Origin: Duganella sp. 1411
Lineage (GTDB): Bacteria; Pseudomonadota; Gammaproteobacteria; Burkholderiales; Burkholderiaceae_D
Reading direction: 5' to 3'
Assembly: GCF_017833525.1 (NCBI RefSeq)
Contig: NZ_JAFICD010000003.1
Coordinates: forward strand, 822,282 to 886,281
Length of the DNA: 64,000 nucleotides
The position numbers were made by a program, and so were the translations under genes. This document shows, piece by piece, positions 51,619 through 60,056 of this stretch. Below the pieces are notes generated by a model. That model was not told where the DNA came from, searched no databases, and saw nothing but the letters and a program-made list of their open reading frames with translations. Positions within the stretch are counted from its first letter, which is position 1. The number at the start of each line of letters is the position of its first letter.

Positions 51619-51646
51619 GGGGTCGTACCCGAACGGGTACGACCCC
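51619..51646. repeat. Palindrome GGGGTCGTACCC, copy 2
   Basis: Arms of 12-13 bases around a two- to four-base centre, in the gap between the MCE operon and the radical SAM gene. The same arm sequence as at 36487-36516. As at the first site, it lies close to gene ends and could form a strong hairpin in RNA. Confidence 0.7.
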
Positions 51647-51672
51647 CGGCTCCGGTTTGCGGGTTGGCGGCA

Positions 51673-53145
51673 TCAAGCGGCCAGCCGGCGCGCCTGCCGC
51701 TTGGGCGCCGGCGTCTCGGCCGCCTTGGGCTTGGCCCCGGCGTAATCGCTGGCCAGCAGCGCGTCGGCGTCGCCCTTGTCCATGCCGCGCTCCTGCAAAT
51801 AGCGCGACACCATGGCCACCAGCCGCTCCAGCGCAATGCGGTGGGTGGCGTCGGTGTTCGCGTACAGCCAGTCCGAGAAGGCCATGAAATGCTCGAACGC
51901 CGAGTCGCCGAGCAGCACCGGCAGCGTATTGCCGAAGCGCCCGGAGTTGGCCACCAGGTCCCAGTAACGGGCGAAACGCACCAGCCGCTGCATGGTCGGG
52001 AAGTCGATATCGCGGTTGGCCAGGATGGTGTAGGGCGCGTACGGCTCGAACACCAGCCCGAATTCCTGCGTGTGGCGGATGATCGGCGTGCCGCGCAGGC
52101 GTTTGAGGATGCCGAACTGGATCTCGTGCGGATCGAGCGCCCACAGCTTGTTGAAGCCCTCGGCGAAGCTTTCCACCGTCTCCCCGGGCAGGCCGGCGAT
52201 CAGGTCGACGTGCATGTGGGCGTTGGAGTGGTCGGTCAGCCAGCGGATGTTGTCGGCGGCCTTCTGGTTGTCCTGCTTGCGGCTGACCAGCGTCTGCACC
52301 GCCGGATTGAAGCTCTGGATGCCGATCTCGAACTGCAGCGCGCCGGGCGGGAACTTGCTGATGCCCTCTTTCAGTGCGTCGGGCAGGTGGTCCGGCACCA
52401 GCTCGAAGTGGGCGTAGACCGGGTCGTCCGGGTTGGCCTCCAGCTTATCGAGGAAGAACTGCATGATCTTCAGGCTGGTCTTGATATTTAGGTTGAAGGT
52501 GCGGTCGACGAACTTGAACAGCCGGGCGCCGCGCGCGTGCAGCGATTCCATCTCCGCCAGGAAGCTCTCCAGCGCGAACGGCCACGCCGTCTTGTCCAGC
52601 GCCGACAGGCAGAATTCGCACTTGAACGGGCAGCCGCGCGAGGCTTCCACATAGATAGTGCGGTTTTTGATGTCGTCGTCGGTGTAGAGGGAGTAGGGCA
52701 GCTTGATCTCGGCCATCGGCGGCTGCACGCCGGCGTGCACCTTCATCAGCGGTTGCGGGCCGTTGAGGATCTCGCCGCACAGCTTGGGGAAGGTGACGTC
52801 GCCCCAGCCGGTGATCAGGTAGTCGGCCAGCTTGACGATTTCCTGCTCGTTCGATTCATAGGACACCTCCGGCCCGCCCAGCACCACCATCACGTGCGGC
52901 GCCACGCGCTTGAGCATGGCGACGACCTTGGTGCTTTCCTCGACGTTCCATATATAGATGCCGAAACCGACGATCCTGGGCGCGTGCGCCAGGATGCGCT
53001 CGACGATTTCGGTGGTCTTGGCGCCGATGACGAATTCCTGCAGGCGCGTTTGCTGCTGCAATTCCCCCATGTTCGCTAATAAATAGCGCAATCCCAGCGA
53101 GGCGTGGGTGTAGCGGGCGTTGAGGGTGGTCAGCAGGATGGACAT
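51673..53145 (-). CDS. B12-binding domain radical SAM protein
   Basis: A 490-residue protein from MSILLTTLNARYTHASLGLRY. The N-terminal cobalamin-binding-like region (IVGFGIYIWNVEESTKVV, VLGGPEVSYE) is followed by the radical SAM cluster motif CPFKCEFC (CxxxCxxC) and a TIM-barrel-like region (KFVDRTFNLNI, ELVPDHLP, QFEIGIQSFNP). A C-terminal region of DUF4080 type follows. It would do a radical-based methylation or similar step; the substrate is unknown. The frame continues upstream to 53229, but that part lacks similarity. It is divergent from the macroglobulin operon. Confidence 0.9.
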   Translation of the reverse strand: MSILLTTLNARYTHASLGLRYLLANMGELQQQTRLQEFVIGAKTTEIVERILAHAPRIVGFGIYIWNVEESTKVVAMLKRVAPHVMVVLGGPEVSYESNEQEIVKLADYLITGWGDVTFPKLCGEILNGPQPLMKVHAGVQPPMAEIKLPYSLYTDDDIKNRTIYVEASRGCPFKCEFCLSALDKTAWPFALESFLAEMESLHARGARLFKFVDRTFNLNIKTSLKIMQFFLDKLEANPDDPVYAHFELVPDHLPDALKEGISKFPPGALQFEIGIQSFNPAVQTLVSRKQDNQKAADNIRWLTDHSNAHMHVDLIAGLPGETVESFAEGFNKLWALDPHEIQFGILKRLRGTPIIRHTQEFGLVFEPYAPYTILANRDIDFPTMQRLVRFARYWDLVANSGRFGNTLPVLLGDSAFEHFMAFSDWLYANTDATHRIALERLVAMVSRYLQERGMDKGDADALLASDYAGAKPKAAETPAPKRQARRLAA

Positions 53146-53263
53146 GACGGGCGTGGATATCGGCGAAACGTCTATTTTACGCTGTCGTTGCGCCGCATCT
53201 ATCGGGCGGCGCGGCCGACATGTTACCATCCGATAATTATTACCAACTTAACAATGCAAGAAC

Positions 53264-54853
53264 ATGAATAAAAAAGTGCTGTTCAGGTCTCTTGCCGGCG
53301 TGGGCATCGTCGGTGCCGCGCTGATCGCGTACCGGGCCTTCGGCTGGGGCCACATGGGACCGGTCAACGACCTGAAGCTGGACCTGTCCCGGCCGGACGC
53401 GCTGGTGATGACCCCCAGCCTGTCCACGTTGCCGCGCGACCTGCTGACCGTGCCGCTGGCGCGCGACGTGCTGCGCGAGGAATTCCTGTTTTATTACGAG
53501 CAAACCGAGGACCGGCTCGGCCTCAAGGGCAGCCTGCGCCGCATTGCCTATGAGCATGAGCTAGGCTGGGGCGACCAGTTGCTGCGCATGGTGCTGGACC
53601 AGCCGGCGGAAGTGGCGCTGTGGCGCGACGCCGACGGCTCGCTGAAGCATTACGCGATCGCCGTTTCCCGTAGTCAACTTACGCGGGTGTTGGAGGAGGC
53701 CGGCAAGATCGCGCTCAAGGACACCCAGATGACCGTGGCCGGCGCCTTGCGCGTCGACGGCGACAAGGTGCCGGTGTACGCGCTCAATTATGCCTACCAC
53801 CGCACCTTGCTGTTCGCCGCGCACGGCCAGCGCCTGGTCATCCTGTCGCACCCGGGCATGCTGTACGGCGGCGCGGAAGGCAAGGACGGCGACGGCACGG
53901 CCGAGAAAACCCTGGCCAGCCTGCTGGCCGCCGACCGCGCCAAACAAACCGTGTTCCACCCGCAGTTCCATCTGGACCCGGCGGCGCCGGCGGGCCACAG
54001 CATCGCCGTCAAGGCCGATTTCCTGTCGTTCGGCTACCAGCCGTTTTTCGGCGCGCTCGAGGCGGTGCGCTTCGATTTCAGCAAGGGCGCCTGGAAATCC
54101 GGGGTGCTGATCAACGCCGACAAGTTGCGCAAGGGCGGCTACGACAGCGCGGCCCTGTGGCCGGCGCTGCCGAACGGCCCGAGCGCCTGCTTCACGGTGC
54201 CGGTGGACTGGGCGGCGATGCAGCCGGTGCTCAAGCGGATCGGCGGCAAGACGTCCGAGCCGGTGCTGCCGCTGGCCGAGCAGTTGCAAGGCCCGGCCGC
54301 CGCCTGCTGGTACGGCGGCTCGCGGCTGCACACGCCGGTGTTCGTGGCCACCCGCGCGCCGCAGGCCAGCGGCGAGGCCTTGTACGGCAGCCTGTTCACG
54401 GCGGCCACCGGCGGCAAAGACGCCGTGCGCAAAACCACCGCCGCCGGCGGCGCCACTCGCTGGGAACGCACCGTGGCCACGCCCATGGGCGAGGCCCGGC
54501 CGGCGCTGGCGGTGATGGGCAACACGGTGGTCTTCTCGGCCGACGGCAAGTTGGTGGACCAGGTGCTGGCGGTGTGCCGCAAGCAGGCGCCGGCGGCGTC
54601 GGACCTGCTGCCGGACGCCGGCCACACCGTCGGCCTGATCGCGCCGGCCGCGCTGGCGCAGCTGATCCAGCGCGAAGCCTTCGACACGCTGCCAGCCAAT
54701 AACGAGCCGGTGCTGCGCGCGGCGGCCAACGAACATCTGGTGCCGCGCCTGGACGCGCTGAAAAAATATCCGCCGTTCCGCATGGTGCTTAAGACCCTGC
54801 CGTCCAGCGGCACGGCGTGGGAACCGCTGGAATGGCAGGCGGTGCCGCGATGA
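53264..54853 (+). CDS. DUF2138 protein (YfaA-like), first gene of the macroglobulin operon
   Basis: A 529-residue protein with an uncleaved or cleaved N-terminal hydrophobic segment (KVLFRSLAGVGIVGAALIAYRAF) and a periplasmic body. The start of the body (LKLDLSRPDALVMTPSLSTLPRDLL) and LREEFLFYYEQTEDRLGLKG are typical of DUF2138, called YfaA in E. coli. Function is not known. In E. coli the family sits beside a bacterial alpha-2-macroglobulin gene, as here. Its stop overlaps the next gene by four bases. Confidence 0.88.
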   Translation: MNKKVLFRSLAGVGIVGAALIAYRAFGWGHMGPVNDLKLDLSRPDALVMTPSLSTLPRDLLTVPLARDVLREEFLFYYEQTEDRLGLKGSLRRIAYEHELGWGDQLLRMVLDQPAEVALWRDADGSLKHYAIAVSRSQLTRVLEEAGKIALKDTQMTVAGALRVDGDKVPVYALNYAYHRTLLFAAHGQRLVILSHPGMLYGGAEGKDGDGTAEKTLASLLAADRAKQTVFHPQFHLDPAAPAGHSIAVKADFLSFGYQPFFGALEAVRFDFSKGAWKSGVLINADKLRKGGYDSAALWPALPNGPSACFTVPVDWAAMQPVLKRIGGKTSEPVLPLAEQLQGPAAACWYGGSRLHTPVFVATRAPQASGEALYGSLFTAATGGKDAVRKTTAAGGATRWERTVATPMGEARPALAVMGNTVVFSADGKLVDQVLAVCRKQAPAASDLLPDAGHTVGLIAPAALAQLIQREAFDTLPANNEPVLRAAANEHLVPRLDALKKYPPFRMVLKTLPSSGTAWEPLEWQAVPR

Positions 54854-55515
54854 ACCCACGCCGTCGCTGTTTGCGGCTGCTGGCGGGATGCGCGGCGACG
54901 GCGCTGGCGCCGCCCGTATGGGCCCTGCGCGAGGCGGCCGATACGCAAATCCGGCTGTCGCAGGCGCAAAGCCGGGCCTTCCAGGCGTGGATGCTGCGCA
55001 TCGTCAGCGCGCAGATCGAACGCGGTCCGTCGCCGCGCTGGACGCACCGAGATTGCGCGGGCCTGGTGCGCTTCGCCGTCAACGAGGCGCTGGCCGTGCA
55101 CGACGCCAAATGGCTGCGCGCCAACGGCATCGCCAGCGACCGCCGCCTGCCGCCGGAGCTGGAACTGGACGCCGGCCAGGCCGCGCTGCGCAACCGCTGG
55201 GTGCAGACCGGCGGCACGGTCGGCCACTTCGTCACGGCGCTGGCGCTGGTCCAGCACAACAGCCGCTTCGTCGCCCGCGAGATCAGTCAGGCGCTGCCCG
55301 GCGACCTGCTGTTTTTCGACCAGGGCGACGAACAACACCTGATGGTCTGGATGGGGGCGCGCATCGCGTACCACACCGGCACCGTCACTGCACAAGACAA
55401 CGGCCTGCGGGTCGTCGATATCAAACAACTCACTACCTGGAAGGACACGCGGTGGCAACCAGCGTCCAACAATCCCAATTTCGCCGGCGTGTTCCGGCTG
55501 TCTTTTCTGTCATGA
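54850..55515 (+). CDS. DUF1175 protein (YfaT-like)
   Basis: A 221-residue protein with a Tat- or Sec-type signal (NPRRRCLRLLAGCAATALAPPVWA; an RR precedes the hydrophobic part). The body has RDCAGLVRFAVNEAL and LPGDLLFFDQGDEQHLMVWMG. The Cys of the first block and the His of the second are in the order of NlpC/P60- or CHAP-like cysteine hydrolases; this reading is my inference, and the family itself is DUF1175. ATGA overlaps join it to the genes on both sides. Confidence 0.87.
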   Translation: MNPRRRCLRLLAGCAATALAPPVWALREAADTQIRLSQAQSRAFQAWMLRIVSAQIERGPSPRWTHRDCAGLVRFAVNEALAVHDAKWLRANGIASDRRLPPELELDAGQAALRNRWVQTGGTVGHFVTALALVQHNSRFVAREISQALPGDLLFFDQGDEQHLMVWMGARIAYHTGTVTAQDNGLRVVDIKQLTTWKDTRWQPASNNPNFAGVFRLSFLS

Positions 55516-58500
55516 AGCTGCTGCTGACCGGTATGCTGGCGCTGGCGCTGGCGCTGTTCGGCGGCGCCTCCGCCCAGGAGCGCGAGCGCGAACCGAGTTA
55601 CTACACGCAGTTCAAGGGCGAGCCGTTCTTCCTGCTGTCGGACGCCAGCTACGGCAGCGCCGACATGGCGCGCGTGCGGCTGGAGGTGCCCGGGCGCGAC
55701 ATGGGGCGCATGAACCTGGAGGCGTATTCCGGCGCCGACATCGTGGTCTACCGCGTGCCCGCGCCGATGGATTTCCTCAAGAAGCAGCGCAACCTGCACC
55801 GCATCCAGGTCGAAGGCAATTACCAGGGCGAAGGTCTGGCCAACACCCTCAGCTTCCTGTGGGATAGCTGGTGGAAGCAATCGCGCCTGGCCTGGCGCAA
55901 GCTGTTCTCGCCCGAGGCGCGCGTCGCCGTCATCAGCGAGCAGCCCAAGCTGGCCACCAATCCGGCGATCCGCCGCCCGACCGTGTTCGCCAACCATCCG
56001 CAGTACAAGCCGATCAAGGGCATGGAGATGGTCGACAGCTTCCGCTATCCGATCTGGCAGGCCAAGCCGATCGAGCCGCCCAAGGGCGTCAAGCTCGATG
56101 GCTCCAGCAGCGAATTCGTCGCCGCCGGCGCCGGCAACGTCATGATCCCGATCGGCAAGCGCAAGCCCGGCCTGTACCTGATCGAGGCAATCATCGGCGA
56201 ACACCGCGCCACCACCCTGGTGTTCGTGTCCGACACGATGGCCGTCACCAAGGTGTCGTCGGCCCAGATGCTGGTGTGGACCGCGCGGCGCGACAACGGC
56301 GCCGCCGTCGCCGGCGCCAACGTGGCGTGGACCGACGGCACCGGCGTGCTGCAATCGGCCAGCACCGGCGCCGACGGCGTCGCCTCGCTGGAGCGCGGCA
56401 GCCCGGAACACACCTATGTGATCGGCGAGGACCGCGCCGGCGGCGTGTTCGTGTCCGAGAACTTCTACTACGACAGCGAGATCTATAACACCAAGATCTA
56501 CGCCGTCACCGACCGCCCACTGTACCGGCCCGGCGACGACGTCAACGTCAAGTTCCTGGGGCGCGAATTCAAATCGGCGCGCGAATCGCAGGCCGCCGCC
56601 GCAGCGCCGCTGGGCCTGACCGTGTTCGATCCGAACGGCACGCCGCTGCTGACGCAAACCTTGCAGCTGTCGGGCGAGAGCGGCGCCGAGACGCGCTTCC
56701 GCCTGCCCCCGCAGGCCACCGCCGGCGGCTATGAGCTGCGCTTCAGCTACAAGGACGGCTCCTATGGCGCCGCCTTCCGCGTGGCCGAATATGTCAAGCC
56801 GCACTTCGAGATCAACGTGCAGCCGTCCAAGCCGGAGTTCAAGACCGGCGAGGCGGTCGGCGGCAGCATCGCGCTGCGCTACCCGGACGGCAAACCGGTC
56901 AAGAACGCCAAGATGACGCTGTCGCTGCGCAGCCAGCAAAACACCATGGTCGACGGCGAGCTGCGATACAGCGGCCTGTTCCCGGTCGCGCTCAAGACCG
57001 AGGAGGTGGTCAGCGACGGCAGCGGCAACGTCAGCTTCTCGCTGCCGCCGGCCACCGACCCGTCGCGCTACATCCTGACCGTGCTGGCGACCGACGGCGC
57101 GGCCTACCGCGTGCGCGCCACGCGCGAGCTGATGATCGAGCGCTCCAGCACCACCTATCAGTTGAAACCATCGCGCCAGTTTTCCGATCCCGGCCAGTCG
57201 GTGCACTTCGACCTGTTGGCCGACGGCCAGGGCGCGGTGCGGCCGGTGCGCTGGGAGATGGTGCAGTTGGAGAAGCAGACCAAGACCGGCGGCGCGTTCG
57301 ATCCCGCCGCCAAGGGCTGGGACGTGACCTTCCCGGCCTCCGGCTCCTACCAGCTCTCGCTGCGGGATGAGCGCGGCAACCTGCTGGCCGCCGCCAGCCA
57401 CTGGGTGACGGGCGACGGCGTGCAGGCCACGCCGGGCAGCATCGAGATCGTGCTGGATAAGGTGCGCTATCGTCCGGGCGACGTCGCCGAGGCCTTGATC
57501 ACCTTCTCGGACAAGATCGACCAGGCGCTGCTGACGCTGGAACGCGACAAGGTCGAGCAGTACGGCCTGATGTCCGGTGGCGCCGACTGGTACAAGGCGC
57601 AGCGCGTGGCGGGCAATCAATGGCGCGTGCGCATCCCGGTCAAGGAGGAGCATGGCCCCAACATGACCTTCTCGGTGGCCTACACCCGCAACGGCGATTT
57701 CGTGTTCGAGAACGCCGGCCTGCAGGTGATCGAGCCGCGCATCGCGCTGCAGTTCAAGACCGACAAGGAGGTCTACCAGCCGGGCGAGAAGGTGACGCTG
57801 GACGTCAAGGCCACGCTCGACGGCAAACCATTGAGCACCCTGGTGGCGCTGGGCGTGGTCGATGAAATGATCTACGTGCTGCAGCCGGAGATCGCGCCGG
57901 AGATCGGCGACTTCTTCTACCACCCGCGCCGCAACAACGTGCGCACCACGGCCAGCCTGTCCTTCATCAGCTACGACATGGCGCAGGCCCGCAGCAGCGG
58001 CGCGCCGGCGCGGCACAACTACAATGAGCGCGGCGTCAAGGTGCTGGAGCGGCCGCGCCGCGACAACGTCGATACCGCCTACTGGGCGCCGTCGCTGAAG
58101 ACCGACGCCGACGGCAACGCGCGCGTCAGCTTCACCATGCCGGACGCGCTGACCCGCTGGCGCATCACCGGCCGCGCGATGGATGCGCAAGGGCGCGTGG
58201 GCCAGCGCACTGGCTATCTGCGCTCGGACAAGAGCTTCTACGCCAAGTGGACGGCGCCCGACTGGATGCGCGCCGGCGACGCGCCGCGCGCCTCGGTGGC
58301 GGTGTTCAACCAGACCGGCGCGGCGCAGGCGCTGGACGTGATCTTGTCCGGCGGCGCCCAGCCGAAGACGGAGAAGCTGTCGGCCAAGCCGGGTATCAAT
58401 TACGTCGAGTTCCCGCTGGCGGGCAACACGGGCGCGCTGCGCCTGGAGCTCAAACAAAACGGCAAGCTGGTGGACGCGCTGGACACGGGCATGCAAACGC

Positions 58501-60056
58501 TGCCCGCCGCCTGGAGCAGCCCGCGCACCCTGATGCTGCCGCTGGGCGGGGCCGAGACCCCGCTCAAGCTGCCGGCCGACGCCCGCAACATCCGCGTTTC
58601 GTTCGCGCAGGGCGCCGCCAGCCACTTCGCCCGCATCGCCGACGATCTGATCGAGTATCCCTACGGCTGCGTCGAGCAGACGGCCAGCCGTCTGATTCCG
58701 CTGACATTGGCGCTGCAAAGCCTCGGCCCCGATGCCGGCGCGTTGCGCGAGCGCCTGGGCGCCATCCTCACCGCACAGCGTCTGCGTCTGGTGTCGATGG
58801 CCGGCCCGAACGCGGTCTTCGGCTGGTGGGGCGACGCCACCGCCGGCAGCGCGCTGATGACCGGCTACGCCTATTACGCCGACTGGCACGCCGCGCGCGC
58901 GCTGGGCATCACGCTGCCGCCCGAGCACTGGAACAACCTGCTTGCCGTGTACAGCAATAATGGCTTGAAGGACGCGCTGACCGACCGCGCGCTGGTGCTG
59001 TGGATGGCGCACGAGATGGGCCTGCCCACCAAAACGCTGGCCGCCGGCCTGGTCGACGATGCCCTCACCGCGCCGCTGGACGGCAAGCCGCGCCAGTCCG
59101 GCGATGGCAGCCTGCTGCTGGGCGCTGGCGACGACCGCGAGGCGCAGGCCATGGCGCTGGGATTGGTGTCGGTGGTCGCCAGCCAGAACGGCGTCGCCTT
59201 GCCGCCGGCGTTGCAGCAGCAGGTCGGCGCCGCGTGGACGGTACTGCGTTCGGCCAAGGCGCCGGTGTCGCAGGCGTTGCTGATGCTGGCCGGCGAACTG
59301 CCGCCGGCGCAGGCCGACGCGGTGCTGTCCGGCGTGCGCGCCGAGATGCCGACCCTGGACCGCGCCATGACATTGATGTGGGTGCAGAAAAAGCTGGGCG
59401 GAACCGCGTTCGGCAAGGCGCCGGCCGTCGCTCTGGACGGCGCGTGGCAGAAACTGGAGAGCCGCGGCGGTCAGCCGGTGTGGCGCTGGGCTGACGGCAA
59501 GGGCGTGCCCGACCAGCTGCGGCTTGCCGCCGCTTCCGGTGCCGCGCCGGCGGGCACCGTCGCCGTGGTGCAGTATGAGAGCCGCGCCGCCGAGGCGCAG
59601 GCGCTGCCGGTCGCCATCGAGCGCCGCATCCTGCGTATGAAACAGGGCAAGGGCGGCTACACGACGGAGCTGGTCAAACCGGGCGATGCGCTCAGCACCG
59701 ACGAATTGTATCTGGACGAGATCACGTTGAAGGCCGCGGCGGGCGCCAAGCATCGCTTTGGCCTGCTGGAGGTGGCGCTGCCGCCCGGCGCCGTGGTCGA
59801 ATCGAGCACCTGGGGCATGGTCATGGCCGGCGATAAACCGGAGCCGCTGGAACGCGCGCGCCACACCGAGCGCCGTGACGGTTACGCCGTGCCGATCGAG
59901 CCGCTGGAAGGCAATGTGACCGTGCGCCACCTGCTGCGCTTCGCCCAAAAGGGCAGTTACGTGCTGCCGCCCGCGCGGTTCCACCGCATGTATCAGCCGG
60001 AGCAGAAGGCCTTCGAGGGCGGTGGCAAGACCATGCGCACGTTGAAGGTGGAGTGA
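55512..60056 (+). CDS. Bacterial alpha-2-macroglobulin (YfaS-like) with CVEQ thioester
   Basis: A 1514-residue envelope protein that should trap or block foreign proteases in the periplasm. A Sec signal is present (MKLLLTGMLALALALFGGASAQ). A chain of MG domains follows (typical block YNTKIYAVTDRPLYRPGDDVNVKFL, VAEYVKPHFEI). The A2M core has YWAPSLKTDADGNARVSFTMPDALTRWRI, and the thioester motif GCVEQTASRL has Cys1053 and Gln1056. A thioester-linked helical domain and a receptor-like C-terminal domain complete it. There is no lipobox Cys. Frame starts upstream of 55512 only read through the DUF1175 gene. Overlapping ATGA codons bind it to its neighbours. This is the largest gene in the window. 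Confidence 0.95.
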   Translation: MKLLLTGMLALALALFGGASAQEREREPSYYTQFKGEPFFLLSDASYGSADMARVRLEVPGRDMGRMNLEAYSGADIVVYRVPAPMDFLKKQRNLHRIQVEGNYQGEGLANTLSFLWDSWWKQSRLAWRKLFSPEARVAVISEQPKLATNPAIRRPTVFANHPQYKPIKGMEMVDSFRYPIWQAKPIEPPKGVKLDGSSSEFVAAGAGNVMIPIGKRKPGLYLIEAIIGEHRATTLVFVSDTMAVTKVSSAQMLVWTARRDNGAAVAGANVAWTDGTGVLQSASTGADGVASLERGSPEHTYVIGEDRAGGVFVSENFYYDSEIYNTKIYAVTDRPLYRPGDDVNVKFLGREFKSARESQAAAAAPLGLTVFDPNGTPLLTQTLQLSGESGAETRFRLPPQATAGGYELRFSYKDGSYGAAFRVAEYVKPHFEINVQPSKPEFKTGEAVGGSIALRYPDGKPVKNAKMTLSLRSQQNTMVDGELRYSGLFPVALKTEEVVSDGSGNVSFSLPPATDPSRYILTVLATDGAAYRVRATRELMIERSSTTYQLKPSRQFSDPGQSVHFDLLADGQGAVRPVRWEMVQLEKQTKTGGAFDPAAKGWDVTFPASGSYQLSLRDERGNLLAAASHWVTGDGVQATPGSIEIVLDKVRYRPGDVAEALITFSDKIDQALLTLERDKVEQYGLMSGGADWYKAQRVAGNQWRVRIPVKEEHGPNMTFSVAYTRNGDFVFENAGLQVIEPRIALQFKTDKEVYQPGEKVTLDVKATLDGKPLSTLVALGVVDEMIYVLQPEIAPEIGDFFYHPRRNNVRTTASLSFISYDMAQARSSGAPARHNYNERGVKVLERPRRDNVDTAYWAPSLKTDADGNARVSFTMPDALTRWRITGRAMDAQGRVGQRTGYLRSDKSFYAKWTAPDWMRAGDAPRASVAVFNQTGAAQALDVILSGGAQPKTEKLSAKPGINYVEFPLAGNTGALRLELKQNGKLVDALDTGMQTLPAAWSSPRTLMLPLGGAETPLKLPADARNIRVSFAQGAASHFARIADDLIEYPYGCVEQTASRLIPLTLALQSLGPDAGALRERLGAILTAQRLRLVSMAGPNAVFGWWGDATAGSALMTGYAYYADWHAARALGITLPPEHWNNLLAVYSNNGLKDALTDRALVLWMAHEMGLPTKTLAAGLVDDALTAPLDGKPRQSGDGSLLLGAGDDREAQAMALGLVSVVASQNGVALPPALQQQVGAAWTVLRSAKAPVSQALLMLAGELPPAQADAVLSGVRAEMPTLDRAMTLMWVQKKLGGTAFGKAPAVALDGAWQKLESRGGQPVWRWADGKGVPDQLRLAAASGAAPAGTVAVVQYESRAAEAQALPVAIERRILRMKQGKGGYTTELVKPGDALSTDELYLDEITLKAAAGAKHRFGLLEVALPPGAVVESSTWGMVMAGDKPEPLERARHTERRDGYAVPIEPLEGNVTVRHLLRFAQKGSYVLPPARFHRMYQPEQKAFEGGGKTMRTLKVE

